From Novosphingopyxis sp965218915 (lineage in GTDB: Bacteria > Pseudomonadota > Alphaproteobacteria > Sphingomonadales > Sphingomonadaceae): a stretch of DNA of 64,000 nt. Positions 35,901-43,670 of the stretch are shown one piece after another. Made by a program: the position numbers and the translations under genes. The stretch lies in contig NZ_OZ244708.1 of NCBI RefSeq assembly GCF_965218915.1, forward strand, positions 2,604,001-2,668,000, written 5' to 3'. Below the pieces are notes generated by a model. That model worked only from the letters and a program-made list of their open reading frames with translations. It did not search any database and had not been told where the DNA came from. Position 1 is the first letter of the stretch. Each line of letters begins with the position of its first letter.

Positions 35901-38900
35901 TGGAGATCACCTGGCCAAGCGCATTGTAAAAATAATGGATGGTGGAATCCTGGCGGACCGCGCCGCCAGCGCTGTAGACCAGCACCTTGAGCCGCGTTTC
36001 GGTGAGGCGGCGTCCGTTCATGTCATAGGTGAAGTTCGTGATCCGATCGGAATTGTCGTTCCTGGCGACGGCGGGCGGCGCGGCGATGGTGGCCGCGGCC
36101 GCGCGCGCTTCGTAGCGCCGTTCGCTCAGGACGTTGCCGTCGGCGTCGTAGCTCCAGTCGGTGCGATAGTTTTCGGCATCGACCGATACGCTCTTGCGCC
36201 CGAGCCGGTCATAATAATTATAGGTCTTCGTACCGTTTGGATCGGTGATCGTCAGCACGTTCCCGGCCGCGTCATAGCTGTATCGGGTCGACAGGTCCTG
36301 CACCTGTACCGCCAGCGACGAAACATAGCTGCCGGTCTGGACCGAGGGGACCTTGGATTCGGTCAGGCGGTCGTTGCCGTCGTAGACGAACAGCGTACGG
36401 CGATCGGGGCCCGATCCGTTCGGCGGGGTGCCCCCGGCGGCGGGCAAAGCGACCTGCGTGGCATATACCCGCGTCTCGGCGACGTTGCCGTTCGCGTCGT
36501 AGAAATTGCGCGTCAGCGTGCCGGTGGCGCTGATCTGATGGGTGACGCGGTCCAGCGCGTCGTAATAATAGAGCGTCCGCGCGCCGACGGGATCGACGCT
36601 CTCGATGAGATTGCCGCGGGCGTCATAGGCATAGTTTTCGGTGAGCGCGATCTTTTGGCGGTTGTTCGTATCGCCCTGGGCATAAACATATACCTGGTCC
36701 CCCACGGTCCGCACCAGCCGGTCCATCAAATCATAGCCATAAAAGGTCGTGCGCTCTTCCGGCAGACCGTCCGCCTCGATCATCTTGACGCGGTTGCCGC
36801 GCGAATCATATTCGAAGCGGTTGGTGGTGGTGGTGGAGAGGCGGACGCCATTGGCGTCATAGCTGTCCGCCGGCGTGGTTTCGGCGATGAGCAGACCACG
36901 CTTGTCGAACGCGTTCGTGGTGACGCCGCCCAGCTTGTTGCGGACCGCGATGCGCTGGCCGAACGCGTCGAGGGTGTAGCTTTCATATTCTCCAAAGGCA
37001 TCGGTGGTTTTGACCAGGCGGCCCAGCCGGTCGTAGAGGAAACTGGTCGCGGCGTCGTTGTCGTGCGGCGCGAAAGCGGGCTGCGTGCCGACCGCCGGCG
37101 TTCCCGATGCCCGATTGTAAAGGCGGGTCACGCTCTCGATTTCGTCGAAATTGTTGTAGGTCGTGCGCGTGCCATAGCCTTCTGCGTCGACCGACAGGAT
37201 CAGACGGTTCGAGCCGTCATAATAATTGAGCGAGGCATTGCCGCGCGCGTCGGTGGTTTTGACGGCATTGCCGCGCGCGTCATACTGGAAAGCGGTCGTG
37301 CCGCCGAGCGCATCGGTCCTGGTCAGAACCTGTCCGTTCCGGTCATAGGTGAAACCGGTGATGTTGCCGCGCGGATCGGTCAGCGATACCAGATTGCCGA
37401 GGCCGTCATAGGCATAGGACGTGCTCTGGCCCAGCGCATCGGTCTGCTGGATCAGCTTGCCCGCGGCGTCGTAAGAATAGGTCGTGCGGCTTTCCTGCAC
37501 ACCTTCGCCATGGGCGCGGATGTCATATTGCTTGGCGCCATTGGCATAATAGCCGATGGAGCTGTGGATGCCGGCGGGATCGGTGACGTCGCTCAGCCGC
37601 CCGAGATTGTCATAGGCGAAACGGGTCTCGGCGGGGATGCCCTTGTTTGCGTTGTTCAGGGTCAAGGCCGTCCAGCTGTCGGTCGGAGCCAGCTTGACCG
37701 GATGGCGCGCCTGCCGGGTGACGCGGCCTTCCGCGTCATAATCGATCTGCGTGGCATAGCCTTCCGCGTCGATCGTCCAGCGCAGTTCGTCGCGCGCGTT
37801 ATAATAGTTCCAGTCGATGCGCACATCCGCGCCGTTGGCGGCGGCCCATGCGTCCAGATCCCCGACCGGCTTGAGCGTGCTCGCCCCGTATCGGGCGGCG
37901 AACCGCAGCGTCTTGGCGACCCGGCCGGAACCGTCATAGACGAACCCGGTCACCCCCCCGGTGGCGTCGATCTCGTAAGCGACCTGACCCAGCGCGTTGT
38001 AGACGGTGAAGCTGCGGCGCCGCGCGCCCTGGCTGTAAAGATCGGCATCGATGACGACGGCCCTGATATTGTCATAGCTGAAATCGGTGGTGCCGGGATC
38101 GATCGCGCCGTCATATTGCAGTAAGTCGGTCACCTTGCCCGCGACATTGTAGTTGAACTGACTCACCTTGAAGTCATCATCCACCGTAAAGATCAGCTGT
38201 CCCTGGCCGTCATAGACATAGTTGGTGCGTTGATGGACGGCTGCATCGGGCGCGACCCTGTCGCGCAGCCATCTTAAGCTCTGGGTCTCCCGGTAACCGT
38301 CCCGCGTCACGATCGTGTAGCGGATGTCGCGCACTTTCTGCCCGGCCGCATCGTAGACCGATTCGGTGAGATAGCCCTCGGGATTCAGCGTGCCGATCAA
38401 CCGCCCGTCGCGATCGTAGAAATGACGGACGAGGCTGTCCAGGGCGGGATCGGCGGTGACGGTGACGGGGGCTGTCGGCAGTTCCGATTTGAGCGCATAG
38501 ACCGCCGCGGCGTCCAGTTTGGTCGCGTATGATTTCGTCGAGATCAGACGATCGGCCTTGTCGTAGCCGTAATCGGTGACCGCGCCGTCCGCCGCGATGG
38601 TCTGCATGACGCGGCCGCCCTCGTCGTAAACGGTCCATTGCCAGATGTCGTAGGCGCCGTTGCTTTTCGGCCGGATCGAATCGACCGACGGACTGTTCGC
38701 CGGATCGGCGAGGAGCGCCATGTTCGCGGCGGTCACGGCATTATAATAGCGGATCGTCACGATCACCCGGCCGTCGGCGTCATAGCCATATTTCGTGGCC
38801 TGCCCGTCATGGCCGATCTCGGCGGTCTTGCGGCCCAGGGCGTCGTACAGGAAATAGCTGCTACGCCCGGTCGCGTCGGTCGCGACGCGGACGCGCCCGT

Positions 38901-40746
38901 TGGCGTCATATCGATATGTGGCGGTGTCGCCTTCGACGAGCGCGCCGCTTTCGGTCTGGCTGACGAGATCGCCGGCCTTGTTGTAGACCGAGGTGGTGGT
39001 CAGCCCGGACGCGGAGGTGATCACCGTCCGGATGGCGCTGTCCTGGAACAGGATCGACGTCGTTCCGCCATCGGCGGCGGTGGTGGAGACCATCCGCCCC
39101 AGCCCGTCGTAGAGAAAGGTCTCGGCGGCCTCGCCCTCATTGTAGCGCGACAGCAACTGGCCGGCCTGGTCGTAACCGTACCAGACCGAGCTGTATCCCG
39201 CCGAAATCGAGGCCGCGCCGGCGGCGGTTGCCGAACCGTAATTGACGGTACGGCTCACATTGCCGCGCGGGTCGTAGATATACTGCAGAATCTTGACCGA
39301 ACTGCGATCGGGGATCGCATCGCGCCAGGCGTCGAGATCGGCTTCGCCGATGGGATCATAGTTGTTGCCGATCTGGTAGTTCTGTTCGGGATAGTCGATC
39401 TGATAAGTCCGGTTGCCGACGGCGTCATAGACATATTCGGTAACCCGTCCCTCGCCCGAGACGGTATAGCGCAAATGATTCTCGGCGTCGTAAGCGTAGC
39501 GCCTGATATTCCAGGTTTCGCTTTCCGTGGCAGAGGAGCCCCGGTTATATTCGCGGATCAGATTGTTGTTCGCGTCATATTCGCGGGTGGTGACATTGCC
39601 GTTGGGATCGGTGATCTGGGTGATGTTGCCGTTGCCGTCATGGGCATAGGCGGTGACCGAACCGGAAGGATCGGTGACGGTGGATAGATTTCCGGCCGGG
39701 TCGTAAGCGAAATAGGTGTTCCGGCTGTGGGGATCCAGCAATCGCGTGAGCTGTCCGTTGGCATCGCTATAGAAGCGCGTGCGATTGCCTTCGGGATCGA
39801 TCACGGCGGTATAGGAGGACAAATAATATAGCTGCGTCAGGCGCGTTTCGCCGGACGCGACGGTTTGACTGATCTCGGTGACGCGCCCGCTGTCGTCATA
39901 GGTGAAATCGACGCGCGAACCGTCGGTCTGCCCGATATAGGCGATCCGATTGGTGGAGCCGACATAGCGGTAGCCGGTGGCGTAGGTCCTGTCGTCGGCG
40001 ATCGCATTGTCTTCGGGCGAGAGATCGGTGGTGACCAAGCTCAGCCGGTTGTGATCGTCATAGCTGTAGCGGGTCCGCGTCAGCGTCTGCGTCACATTGC
40101 CATTTTTATAGCCGGTGACGATGCTGGTGATGTTGCTGCCCGACCAGCTGTAAGCGGTGTAGCCGCCGTCGGCGGTGGTGACGCGGGTCAGCTTGTCGCC
40201 GGCATAGGCAAAGGTCAGCTTGTTGCCGTCGCTGTCCTTCTGCTCGGTGATGCGCCATTCGGACGCGTTGCCTGCCGCGTAAAGCTCGGTGATCCGGCTG
40301 TCGCCGTCGGTCCAGGTCCAGGTTCCGCCGGCAAAGCTCAGCCGATCATGGGCACCGCTGCCGTCCGTGGTTTCGTAATAGCTCCCCTTCCAGACATAAT
40401 CGGTAACCGCGCCGTCGCCGGCGACGCGCCGGATCGTGCTGCCGGCGGTGTTGACCGTTCCGGTCAGCCCGAAGATGCGCCGGTCGGTGCTCTGGCGCCA
40501 CTGATCGCCATTGTCGTCGCTCGCCTGGGCGAGGCTGTTGTAGGTCCGCGAAACCGCGAGGTCCGGTCCGAGCCCGACCAGGAATTCGTCCTGACGGGCG
40601 ATGACGAGGTTGCCGGTCGCCGCGTTCAGCGAAATCTGTTCGCCGCCGCGCCCCTGCGCCGCCGAACCCAGCAGCCCGGCGGCGCCGAGCGTCGCGGCGG
40701 AACTCTGGGAAAGACCCGCGGACGAACCGGTGAAAATCGCAACCAT
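29959..40746 (-). CDS. Giant Rhs/YD-repeat polymorphic toxin with LysM-like and nuclease-like C-terminal parts
   Basis: A 3,595-residue protein. No signal peptide, PAAR or VgrG-binding domain is visible at the N-terminus (MVAIFTGSSAGLSQSSAATL). From about residue 50 to 2900 it is an Rhs/YD repeat shell (YDANGN, YDALGR, YDAAGN and variants, dozens of copies). A Pro/Ala-rich tandem-repeat insert lies at about 2440-2600. A LysM-like segment follows at about 2918-2968 (GEYTVRGGDTLAGIAAGLW). A long Gly/Ala-rich hydrophobic stretch follows at about 3000-3200. The last roughly 110 residues carry GFDGVF with Asp3499 and ITESKYS with Glu3518 and Lys3520, a D-x18-E-x-K pattern of PD-(D/E)xK nucleases. 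The usual DPxGL junction was not seen. The immunity-like gene follows directly. Confidence 0.9.
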   Translation of the reverse strand: MVAIFTGSSAGLSQSSAATLGAAGLLGSAAQGRGGEQISLNAATGNLVIARQDEFLVGLGPDLAVSRTYNSLAQASDDNGDQWRQSTDRRIFGLTGTVNTAGSTIRRVAGDGAVTDYVWKGSYYETTDGSGAHDRLSFAGGTWTWTDGDSRITELYAAGNASEWRITEQKDSDGNKLTFAYAGDKLTRVTTADGGYTAYSWSGSNITSIVTGYKNGNVTQTLTRTRYSYDDHNRLSLVTTDLSPEDNAIADDRTYATGYRYVGSTNRIAYIGQTDGSRVDFTYDDSGRVTEISQTVASGETRLTQLYYLSSYTAVIDPEGNRTRFYSDANGQLTRLLDPHSRNTYFAYDPAGNLSTVTDPSGSVTAYAHDGNGNITQITDPNGNVTTREYDANNNLIREYNRGSSATESETWNIRRYAYDAENHLRYTVSGEGRVTEYVYDAVGNRTYQIDYPEQNYQIGNNYDPIGEADLDAWRDAIPDRSSVKILQYIYDPRGNVSRTVNYGSATAAGAASISAGYSSVWYGYDQAGQLLSRYNEGEAAETFLYDGLGRMVSTTAADGGTTSILFQDSAIRTVITSASGLTTTSVYNKAGDLVSQTESGALVEGDTATYRYDANGRVRVATDATGRSSYFLYDALGRKTAEIGHDGQATKYGYDADGRVIVTIRYYNAVTAANMALLADPANSPSVDSIRPKSNGAYDIWQWTVYDEGGRVMQTIAADGAVTDYGYDKADRLISTKSYATKLDAAAVYALKSELPTAPVTVTADPALDSLVRHFYDRDGRLIGTLNPEGYLTESVYDAAGQKVRDIRYTIVTRDGYRETQSLRWLRDRVAPDAAVHQRTNYVYDGQGQLIFTVDDDFKVSQFNYNVAGKVTDLLQYDGAIDPGTTDFSYDNIRAVVIDADLYSQGARRRSFTVYNALGQVAYEIDATGGVTGFVYDGSGRVAKTLRFAARYGASTLKPVGDLDAWAAANGADVRIDWNYYNARDELRWTIDAEGYATQIDYDAEGRVTRQARHPVKLAPTDSWTALTLNNANKGIPAETRFAYDNLGRLSDVTDPAGIHSSIGYYANGAKQYDIRAHGEGVQESRTTYSYDAAGKLIQQTDALGQSTSYAYDGLGNLVSLTDPRGNITGFTYDRNGQVLTRTDALGGTTAFQYDARGNAVKTTDARGNASLNYYDGSNRLILSVDAEGYGTRTTYNNFDEIESVTRLYNRASGTPAVGTQPAFAPHDNDAATSFLYDRLGRLVKTTDAFGEYESYTLDAFGQRIAVRNKLGGVTTNAFDKRGLLIAETTPADSYDANGVRLSTTTTNRFEYDSRGNRVKMIEADGLPEERTTFYGYDLMDRLVRTVGDQVYVYAQGDTNNRQKIALTENYAYDARGNLIESVDPVGARTLYYYDALDRVTHQISATGTLTRNFYDANGNVAETRVYATQVALPAAGGTPPNGSGPDRRTLFVYDGNDRLTESKVPSVQTGSYVSSLAVQVQDLSTRYSYDAAGNVLTITDPNGTKTYNYYDRLGRKSVSVDAENYRTDWSYDADGNVLSERRYEARAAAATIAAPPAVARNDNSDRITNFTYDMNGRRLTETRLKVLVYSAGGAVRQDSTIHYFYNALGQVISKSEATGEYSAYRYDDSGRLTQERRSGYAGYGGPVTPTVDYFYNGLNDLSRVQQADRVTRYIYDKRGRLAQTIDPTGFSRNYGYDAASRVTRESYVRATPAGNKSEGIGYIYDLEGRVTKQGVMQADSAGWSLGAAGSLTGANAASDVTNIRYNAFGEVTARGINGLQERLDYDDAGRLWRTTSEDGTWKYFLYDANGNQSLTVATAGADIANKTIAQVLDMFGGAALVHAADVDGVNATLTRYDKRNQAIVVREPRRQLYSTKFTDLTTTRSYNAFGEVAGETDARGARIDYSYNNMGRLIRTESPTVQITLANGSTQYVRPAEDNYYDASGRLIATRDANGGYANGGIAGAGTSKVADTGNLTRRSLLAGTGYGGSEALVTAITFADGGTVNTLYDVHGNARTVTDQIGRVTTQGFDALGRVTQVNHAGNLVETFTYDGLGQRVTANDNNQTSTVGERIYYDQQGRVVARVEKGGDTTTIDYAWDGSLWNGKTEGRGGWRTVTQYANLKTMTVEADLYGRDLKRVDLGGHVSTLSYDRAGRLTREAVSYGGKGVGDDYAWLNTGRLDGVVRTWRSGDGALHRQNAVYRYDAAGNKTYENTVETVGGAARTIQNQGASYDALGRMTSWSQGGDGPPRASTAFAYDANGNVRRTYTQYRPLDAQGNPAGSASYRDYYYAFDSMNRLVTDKGQLVGGAIRRGWTGTDYLYDVAGQRVRAVNTAWREAHYQVYGDQRAAPPPPPDQAAAQAGADTDNEAALLLAQIAAETLAEETLAAQASAAGLAATDGAALAIADDGGAEYGADDGAAPAGLDETAAVPDEATLLRLAALRAEAEAPTETGAQAPDAQAPDAQDPDAQAPDAQGGAFAPGPEADRVWVPGEDPADTEIWPDLPPTIADARPLPGNPVDAETPGTPVDAETPDIPPYAAPLDAAPLDAAPLYAAPEAATSPASLAGDPPPADPGTDPQGTDPGTDPQGYVPPPTLPDPGDGDGWHVASDWYEAEVRESYGYDAAGNLVSVRVAASGYEDNHDGSYTVTPPPGTGVLRAGYGYDRLGRQTTQIDYEANGTSVAYQKKTTWNGKGQAVYEAVITARADGVTRSDTTYSFVKPDGSGYALGAPVLAETANWKAAPGATGMIVQPSSRTETDYVWFDGARASAVRYRADTSKPAVFTTAYDYGIDGDLGGITVNDGRPRSISYVTDVNRQIVARDESDSSAATVGDPHEIWYRFNGVEMGYTGNNGTGTSAQVAGITSEYAASIADRQRGEPSPTSQGGAFRLGHANGAADFEQSSAPITSYDQGSAAGEYTVRGGDTLAGIAAGLWGDASLWYKLAEANPGTAAGALTAGQRLRLPSGVLRATFNASTFTPYDPANGIGDVQPTTPQPQRAGHKKGCGGLGTVLLVVVAVAVAAIAGPAIIGAPAIIGANGAAVATGLTASLGVTGGAIVGGAITGALASAASQAFGVATGIQDKFSWKGVALSALSGGVGGGLGAALPGGGLAATVGRAVAGSALTQGIGVATGLQGKFDWAGVAAAGVGAAAGRFAGGRTGIGGLAIGADSLASAAARSLITGTSFGDNVVATLPSVIGRGVTSALGTPLWQRVAEARAQASGGGGGGGGSGAAWSPGGGRYSDLGLPGYLQSQGIGVPTGLAALRSGLTVNAAGGWLDSPGSFLRNLKEFGSGIVSGLTDWLDRDGDGTVEWNDDIVVRGQRFVDTVSVAADQVRGKVVDVTRWAYHGAERALAPVTAYYGNVYRNTIGPGTSYDRVVARPVNNVVSDIAYDVSRIPGDLRRMGGALAQGKIGYVLGGLPPTLGGGAVSTASGLTSAAGHLFRVAGRTAPAAAPVVTATFTTAEKGILAEARASSTLSRAGYTPLAARLPRNQGFDGVFVRHGPSGAIDDIIITESKYSTSGYASLAESSKGVQLSRPWLDKNILLMRDANDPAVRATYDILFSNRSIIRTKANILTPDNINRWNRIKLPPS

Positions 40747-41104
40747 GCGTAGCTCCCCTCATGGCCATCGCGACAGGTTCGGCGATGGCGTGTGGGAATA
40801 TTGATCCGACGGTCGCGCGAAAAGTTTAGGGCTTCGAAGAAATTTTTTTCAGTGGTCGCACGGCGCGAGTCGCCACTCCGATCCGGCTGCCCGAGCCATC
40901 GAAAAGACCCGCGCACACGTGCGGAGTCTATGGCCAGAGGCAAATTATGTCCGATCTGGATCGAATAAAGGAAGTATCGACTCCCAGTGAATCGGGTATT
41001 TGCGGTTTTGTCGATAGGTTTTTGCCCACGATAAGTAAATTTTTCGGATTGACGAAAAACCGACTCGCTATAGTTCTTATAGCGGGCAAGGGGGGAGTGG
41101 CGTA
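40747..41104. promoter_or_regulatory. Divergent regulatory region between rhs and the flagellar block
   Basis: About 360 bases separate the rhs start from flgF on the other strand. No gene is seen. It contains a hairpin TTTTTCG-N6-CGAAAAA (41040-41059), a TTGACG at 41049-41054 inside it, and a second dyad listed separately. The strong ribosome site GGGGGGAG lies about 8 bases before the flgF ATG. No convincing sigma-54 (GG-N10-GC) or sigma-28 site was found by eye. Confidence 0.6.
41066..41084. promoter_or_regulatory. Perfect 7-bp dyad upstream of flgF, operator-like
   Basis: CGCTATA at 41066-41072 and TATAGCG at 41078-41084 are perfect inverted repeats around the spacer GTTCT. The dyad lies about 20 bases before the flgF ATG and just downstream of a TTGACG. 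A regulator bound there could block transcription of the whole flagellar block. A TATAGT overlaps the left arm but its 14-base spacing from TTGACG is short for a sigma-70 promoter. Confidence 0.5.
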
Positions 41105-41836
41105 ATGGCCGGGTTCATCGACGTAATCGGGAGTCGTATATCCAATATTCAGCAATATCTGGAGCGCTCGTCGCTCAATATTGCGAATATTTCGACTCCC
41201 GGTTACAAGCGGCTCATGGCGTATGAAGGCGTCGTAACCGGTCGAAACGGCGATGCTTCGGCGGTTTCTTCTTCGAAAACGCTGGCACTTGGCACGGCGT
41301 CGACCGGTTCGTCTCGATCGGACTTCAATCAGTCGGAATTCGAAAAGACCGGCAACAGTCTGGACCTGGCGTTGTCCGGCGAGGGCTTCCTGCTGTTCCG
41401 CGCCGGCGACGGATATATGTACAGCCGTGGGGGGCAGCTCAGCCGGTCCGAAGATGGCACGCTCGTGAACGCACAGGGCTTCGTGCTCCAGTCCACCGAC
41501 GGGGAGGATATCGCGCTCGACCGGGAGGATGTCGAAATCCGCGGCGACGGCACGATCCTCGACGACGGCCTGCCCGTCGCGCGGATCGGCATCTTCCGGC
41601 CCGATCCGGCCGGGATGACCAATGTCAGCGGCTCGTTCTTCGAGGCTTCGGCCGCCGCCGCCATCGAGCCGGCGGAGGGCACGATGCTGCGGCAGGGCAT
41701 GTACGAACGCTCGAACGTATCGCTCGGCGACGAGATGGCGTCGATCATGCTGCTGATGCGGCAGGCCGAAAGCCAGGCGCGCGTCGCGCAAATCTGGGAC
41801 CAGCTGTCCGGCAAGGCGATCAACGCCTTTTCCTGA
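41105..41836 (+). CDS. flgF: Flagellar proximal rod protein FlgF
   Basis: A 243-residue rod protein secreted through the flagellar export gate. The N-terminal helix with SSLNIANISTPGYKRL is the rod/hook-family signature. The middle LDLALSGEGFLLFRAGDGYMYSRGGQLS is the FlgF/FlgG core. The C-terminus (YERSNVSLGDEMASIMLLMRQAE) is the second conserved helix. It leads the flagellar operon, after GGGGGGAG and the dyad. FlgG follows 28 bases later. Length is normal for the family. Confidence 0.9.
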   Translation: MAGFIDVIGSRISNIQQYLERSSLNIANISTPGYKRLMAYEGVVTGRNGDASAVSSSKTLALGTASTGSSRSDFNQSEFEKTGNSLDLALSGEGFLLFRAGDGYMYSRGGQLSRSEDGTLVNAQGFVLQSTDGEDIALDREDVEIRGDGTILDDGLPVARIGIFRPDPAGMTNVSGSFFEASAAAAIEPAEGTMLRQGMYERSNVSLGDEMASIMLLMRQAESQARVAQIWDQLSGKAINAFS

Positions 41837-41864
41837 GATCGGCCTTTCCTGAGGGGGAAAATAA

Positions 41865-42611
41865 ATGAACGGTGCATTCCATATCGGGTCCATCGGACTC
41901 AGCTCGCAGCAGCGCGCGCTCGACACCATCGCCAACAATATCGCCAACATCAACACGCCCGGCTTCAAACGCGCCAACATGCGCTTCTCCGAACTGATCG
42001 CCGGTTCCGGCGTTGCGGGCGAACAGATATTCGGCGGGGTCGGCGCTTCGACCGACTTCTCTCTGTTCGAGCAAGGCGAATTGCAAAATAGCGGCGACGC
42101 GCTCGACCTGGCGATCAGCGGCAAGGGGTTCATCGAGATCATGGGTCCCGACGGTCAGACTTTTCTCTGGCGCGGCGGCAGACTGAAGGTCGGGGAAGAC
42201 GGCCTGCTTGCCACGCAGGACGGACTCGCGCTGCGTGCCGCGATCCGCGTACCCGACGACGCCACATCGCTCGAAATCGGTCGGGACGGCGTCGTCAGCG
42301 GGAGCCTTCCTGATAGCGAGGAAAAAATCGAATTCGGACGGATCGATCTGGTGCGGGTGGATAATGCCGAAGCGCTCGAGCGCCTCGATGGCGGGCTTTA
42401 TCGGGTAGCCGATGACGCCCGGTTCACGGCAGGCGCGCCGGGTGAGGACGGGCTCGGCTTCCTGGCCCAAGGATCCATCGAACGCTCCAATGTCGATCTG
42501 ACCGTGGAAATGGTGAAGCTCATGATCGTCCAGCGCGCTTATGCCGCGAACGCGCATGTCGTTCAGGCCGCGGACCAGCTCGCCGGCCTCGCCAACAACC
42601 TGCGCAGCTGA
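41865..42611 (+). CDS. flgG: Flagellar distal rod protein FlgG
   Basis: A 248-residue rod protein, slightly shorter than the usual 260. It has LDTIANNIANINTPGFKRA at the start, LDLAISGKGFIEIMGPDG in the middle and GSIERSNVDLTVEMVKLMIVQRAYAANAHV at the end, the diagnostic FlgG tail. It forms the part of the rod that spans the periplasm inside the P and L rings. The ribosome site GAGGGG is close to the ATG. FlgA follows 10 bases after the stop. Confidence 0.92.
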   Translation: MNGAFHIGSIGLSSQQRALDTIANNIANINTPGFKRANMRFSELIAGSGVAGEQIFGGVGASTDFSLFEQGELQNSGDALDLAISGKGFIEIMGPDGQTFLWRGGRLKVGEDGLLATQDGLALRAAIRVPDDATSLEIGRDGVVSGSLPDSEEKIEFGRIDLVRVDNAEALERLDGGLYRVADDARFTAGAPGEDGLGFLAQGSIERSNVDLTVEMVKLMIVQRAYAANAHVVQAADQLAGLANNLRS

Positions 42612-42621
42612 CGACAAGGCA

Positions 42622-43095
42622 ATGTTTACAACCGCTTTCATGATCCTGGCATTTGCTTCGCCGGACCCCGTGTCCGCGTTGCCCGCTTCCCGGATGCCCG
42701 CTTCCGAGGCTGCGGCTCCGGCTACCGCAAGCTGCTGGATATTGGCGCGCGCGGTGGAAGCGGGCGCGATGATCGACACCGATATGCTGGAAACAGCGGC
42801 ATGCCGCGACAAGGCACCTCGCCCTGCACTGGATTATGATCGCGTTACCGGTGCCATCCGCGCAAGCGAAGCGATCGAAACTGGAGCCTATCTGGGGCGC
42901 CTGACCCTGCCGCGCTTCACCGTCGATGCCGGCGACGACATCACCTTGCTGTCGATCGCCGGCCCGGTCCGCATCGAGCGCACCGTGCGCGCGCTCCAGC
43001 CGGGCCGAGCGGGCACGCCGCTGTTCGTGACCGATGCGGACGGCAACGTCTTTCCGATCGAGCTGGCGAACGCCGACGAAGGAACGAGCCGATGA
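42622..43095 (+). CDS. flgA: P-ring assembly chaperone FlgA
   Basis: A 157-residue periplasmic protein of the SAF-domain type. It has a short hydrophobic start (FTTAFMILAFASPDPVSA) as signal peptide. The SAF region has LDYDRVTGAIRASEAIETGAYLGRL and then VDAGDDITLLSIAGPVRIERTV. FlgA escorts FlgI to the P ring. This version is short compared with enteric FlgA (about 220). ATG 42622 is chosen because the upstream part of the frame lies inside flgG. Its end overlaps flgH by 4 bases. Confidence 0.78.
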   Translation: MFTTAFMILAFASPDPVSALPASRMPASEAAAPATASCWILARAVEAGAMIDTDMLETAACRDKAPRPALDYDRVTGAIRASEAIETGAYLGRLTLPRFTVDAGDDITLLSIAGPVRIERTVRALQPGRAGTPLFVTDADGNVFPIELANADEGTSR

Positions 43096-43670
43096 AAACG
43101 CTACCCCTGCTGTGCTGCGCCGCGCTGCTGGCCGCGTTGCCCGCGTCCGCCCGGGCGGACAATCTCTATCGCGGCGGCAGCTTTCCTTCGCTGGCCACCG
43201 ATCTGCGCGCATCGCAGGTCGGCGATCTGGTGACCGTGATCATCTATCAGAGGAGCAGCGCGACCACGACCGCGCAGCAAAGCTCGAACAAGCGGACCGA
43301 CCTGCAGGGCGATCTCGACGTCGGCGGTATCGACGAGGGCGGCCGCCTGCGGATCGGCGGCGGCTATGCCGGGCGCGGCGAGGCCCGCCGTTCCGAACAG
43401 CTCGCCACCACGATCAGCGTGTCGGTTTCCGCGATCCTGCCGAACGGCGATTTCCTCGTCGAGGGGCGCCACGACATGCTGGTGAACGGCGAGAAGACCC
43501 TGATCGGGCTGCGCGGGCGCGTCCGTCCGCAGGATATCGGGAACGGCAACGTCATCCTCTCCTCGCGGATCGCCGACGCGCAGATCGAATATGACGGCAA
43601 GGGCTATGTCAGCCGCAGCGCGAAGCCGGGCCTGATCAACCGCATCTTCAGCTTCCTGGGGCTCGGCTGA
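43092..43670 (+). CDS. flgH: Flagellar L-ring protein FlgH
   Basis: A 192-residue outer-membrane ring protein. The core (NLYRGGSFPSLATDLRASQVGDLVTVIIYQ ... SVSAILPNGDFLVEGRHDMLVNGEKTLIGLRGRVRPQDI) is clearly FlgH. Oddly, there is no lipobox at the cleavage site: the signal peptide ends ASARA before DNLYRG, and the only early cysteines (residues 8 and 9) precede the hydrophobic stretch. Most FlgH proteins are lipoproteins, so this one may be anchored differently. ATG overlaps the flgA stop and its own TGA overlaps flgI. Confidence 0.92.
   Translation: MKTLPLLCCAALLAALPASARADNLYRGGSFPSLATDLRASQVGDLVTVIIYQRSSATTTAQQSSNKRTDLQGDLDVGGIDEGGRLRIGGGYAGRGEARRSEQLATTISVSVSAILPNGDFLVEGRHDMLVNGEKTLIGLRGRVRPQDIGNGNVILSSRIADAQIEYDGKGYVSRSAKPGLINRIFSFLGLG

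Noticed and set aside
31336..38124. A 2,262-codon open frame on the plus strand opposite rhs
   Set aside because: It is the mirror of the repetitive, GC-rich rhs gene. Its translation is rich in Arg, Gly, Val and Ala with no domain, and it has no ribosome site.
41049..41074. TTGACG ... TATAGT as a sigma-70 promoter for flgF
   Set aside because: The spacing is only 14 bases and both boxes lie inside inverted repeats. I kept the dyad as the feature instead.
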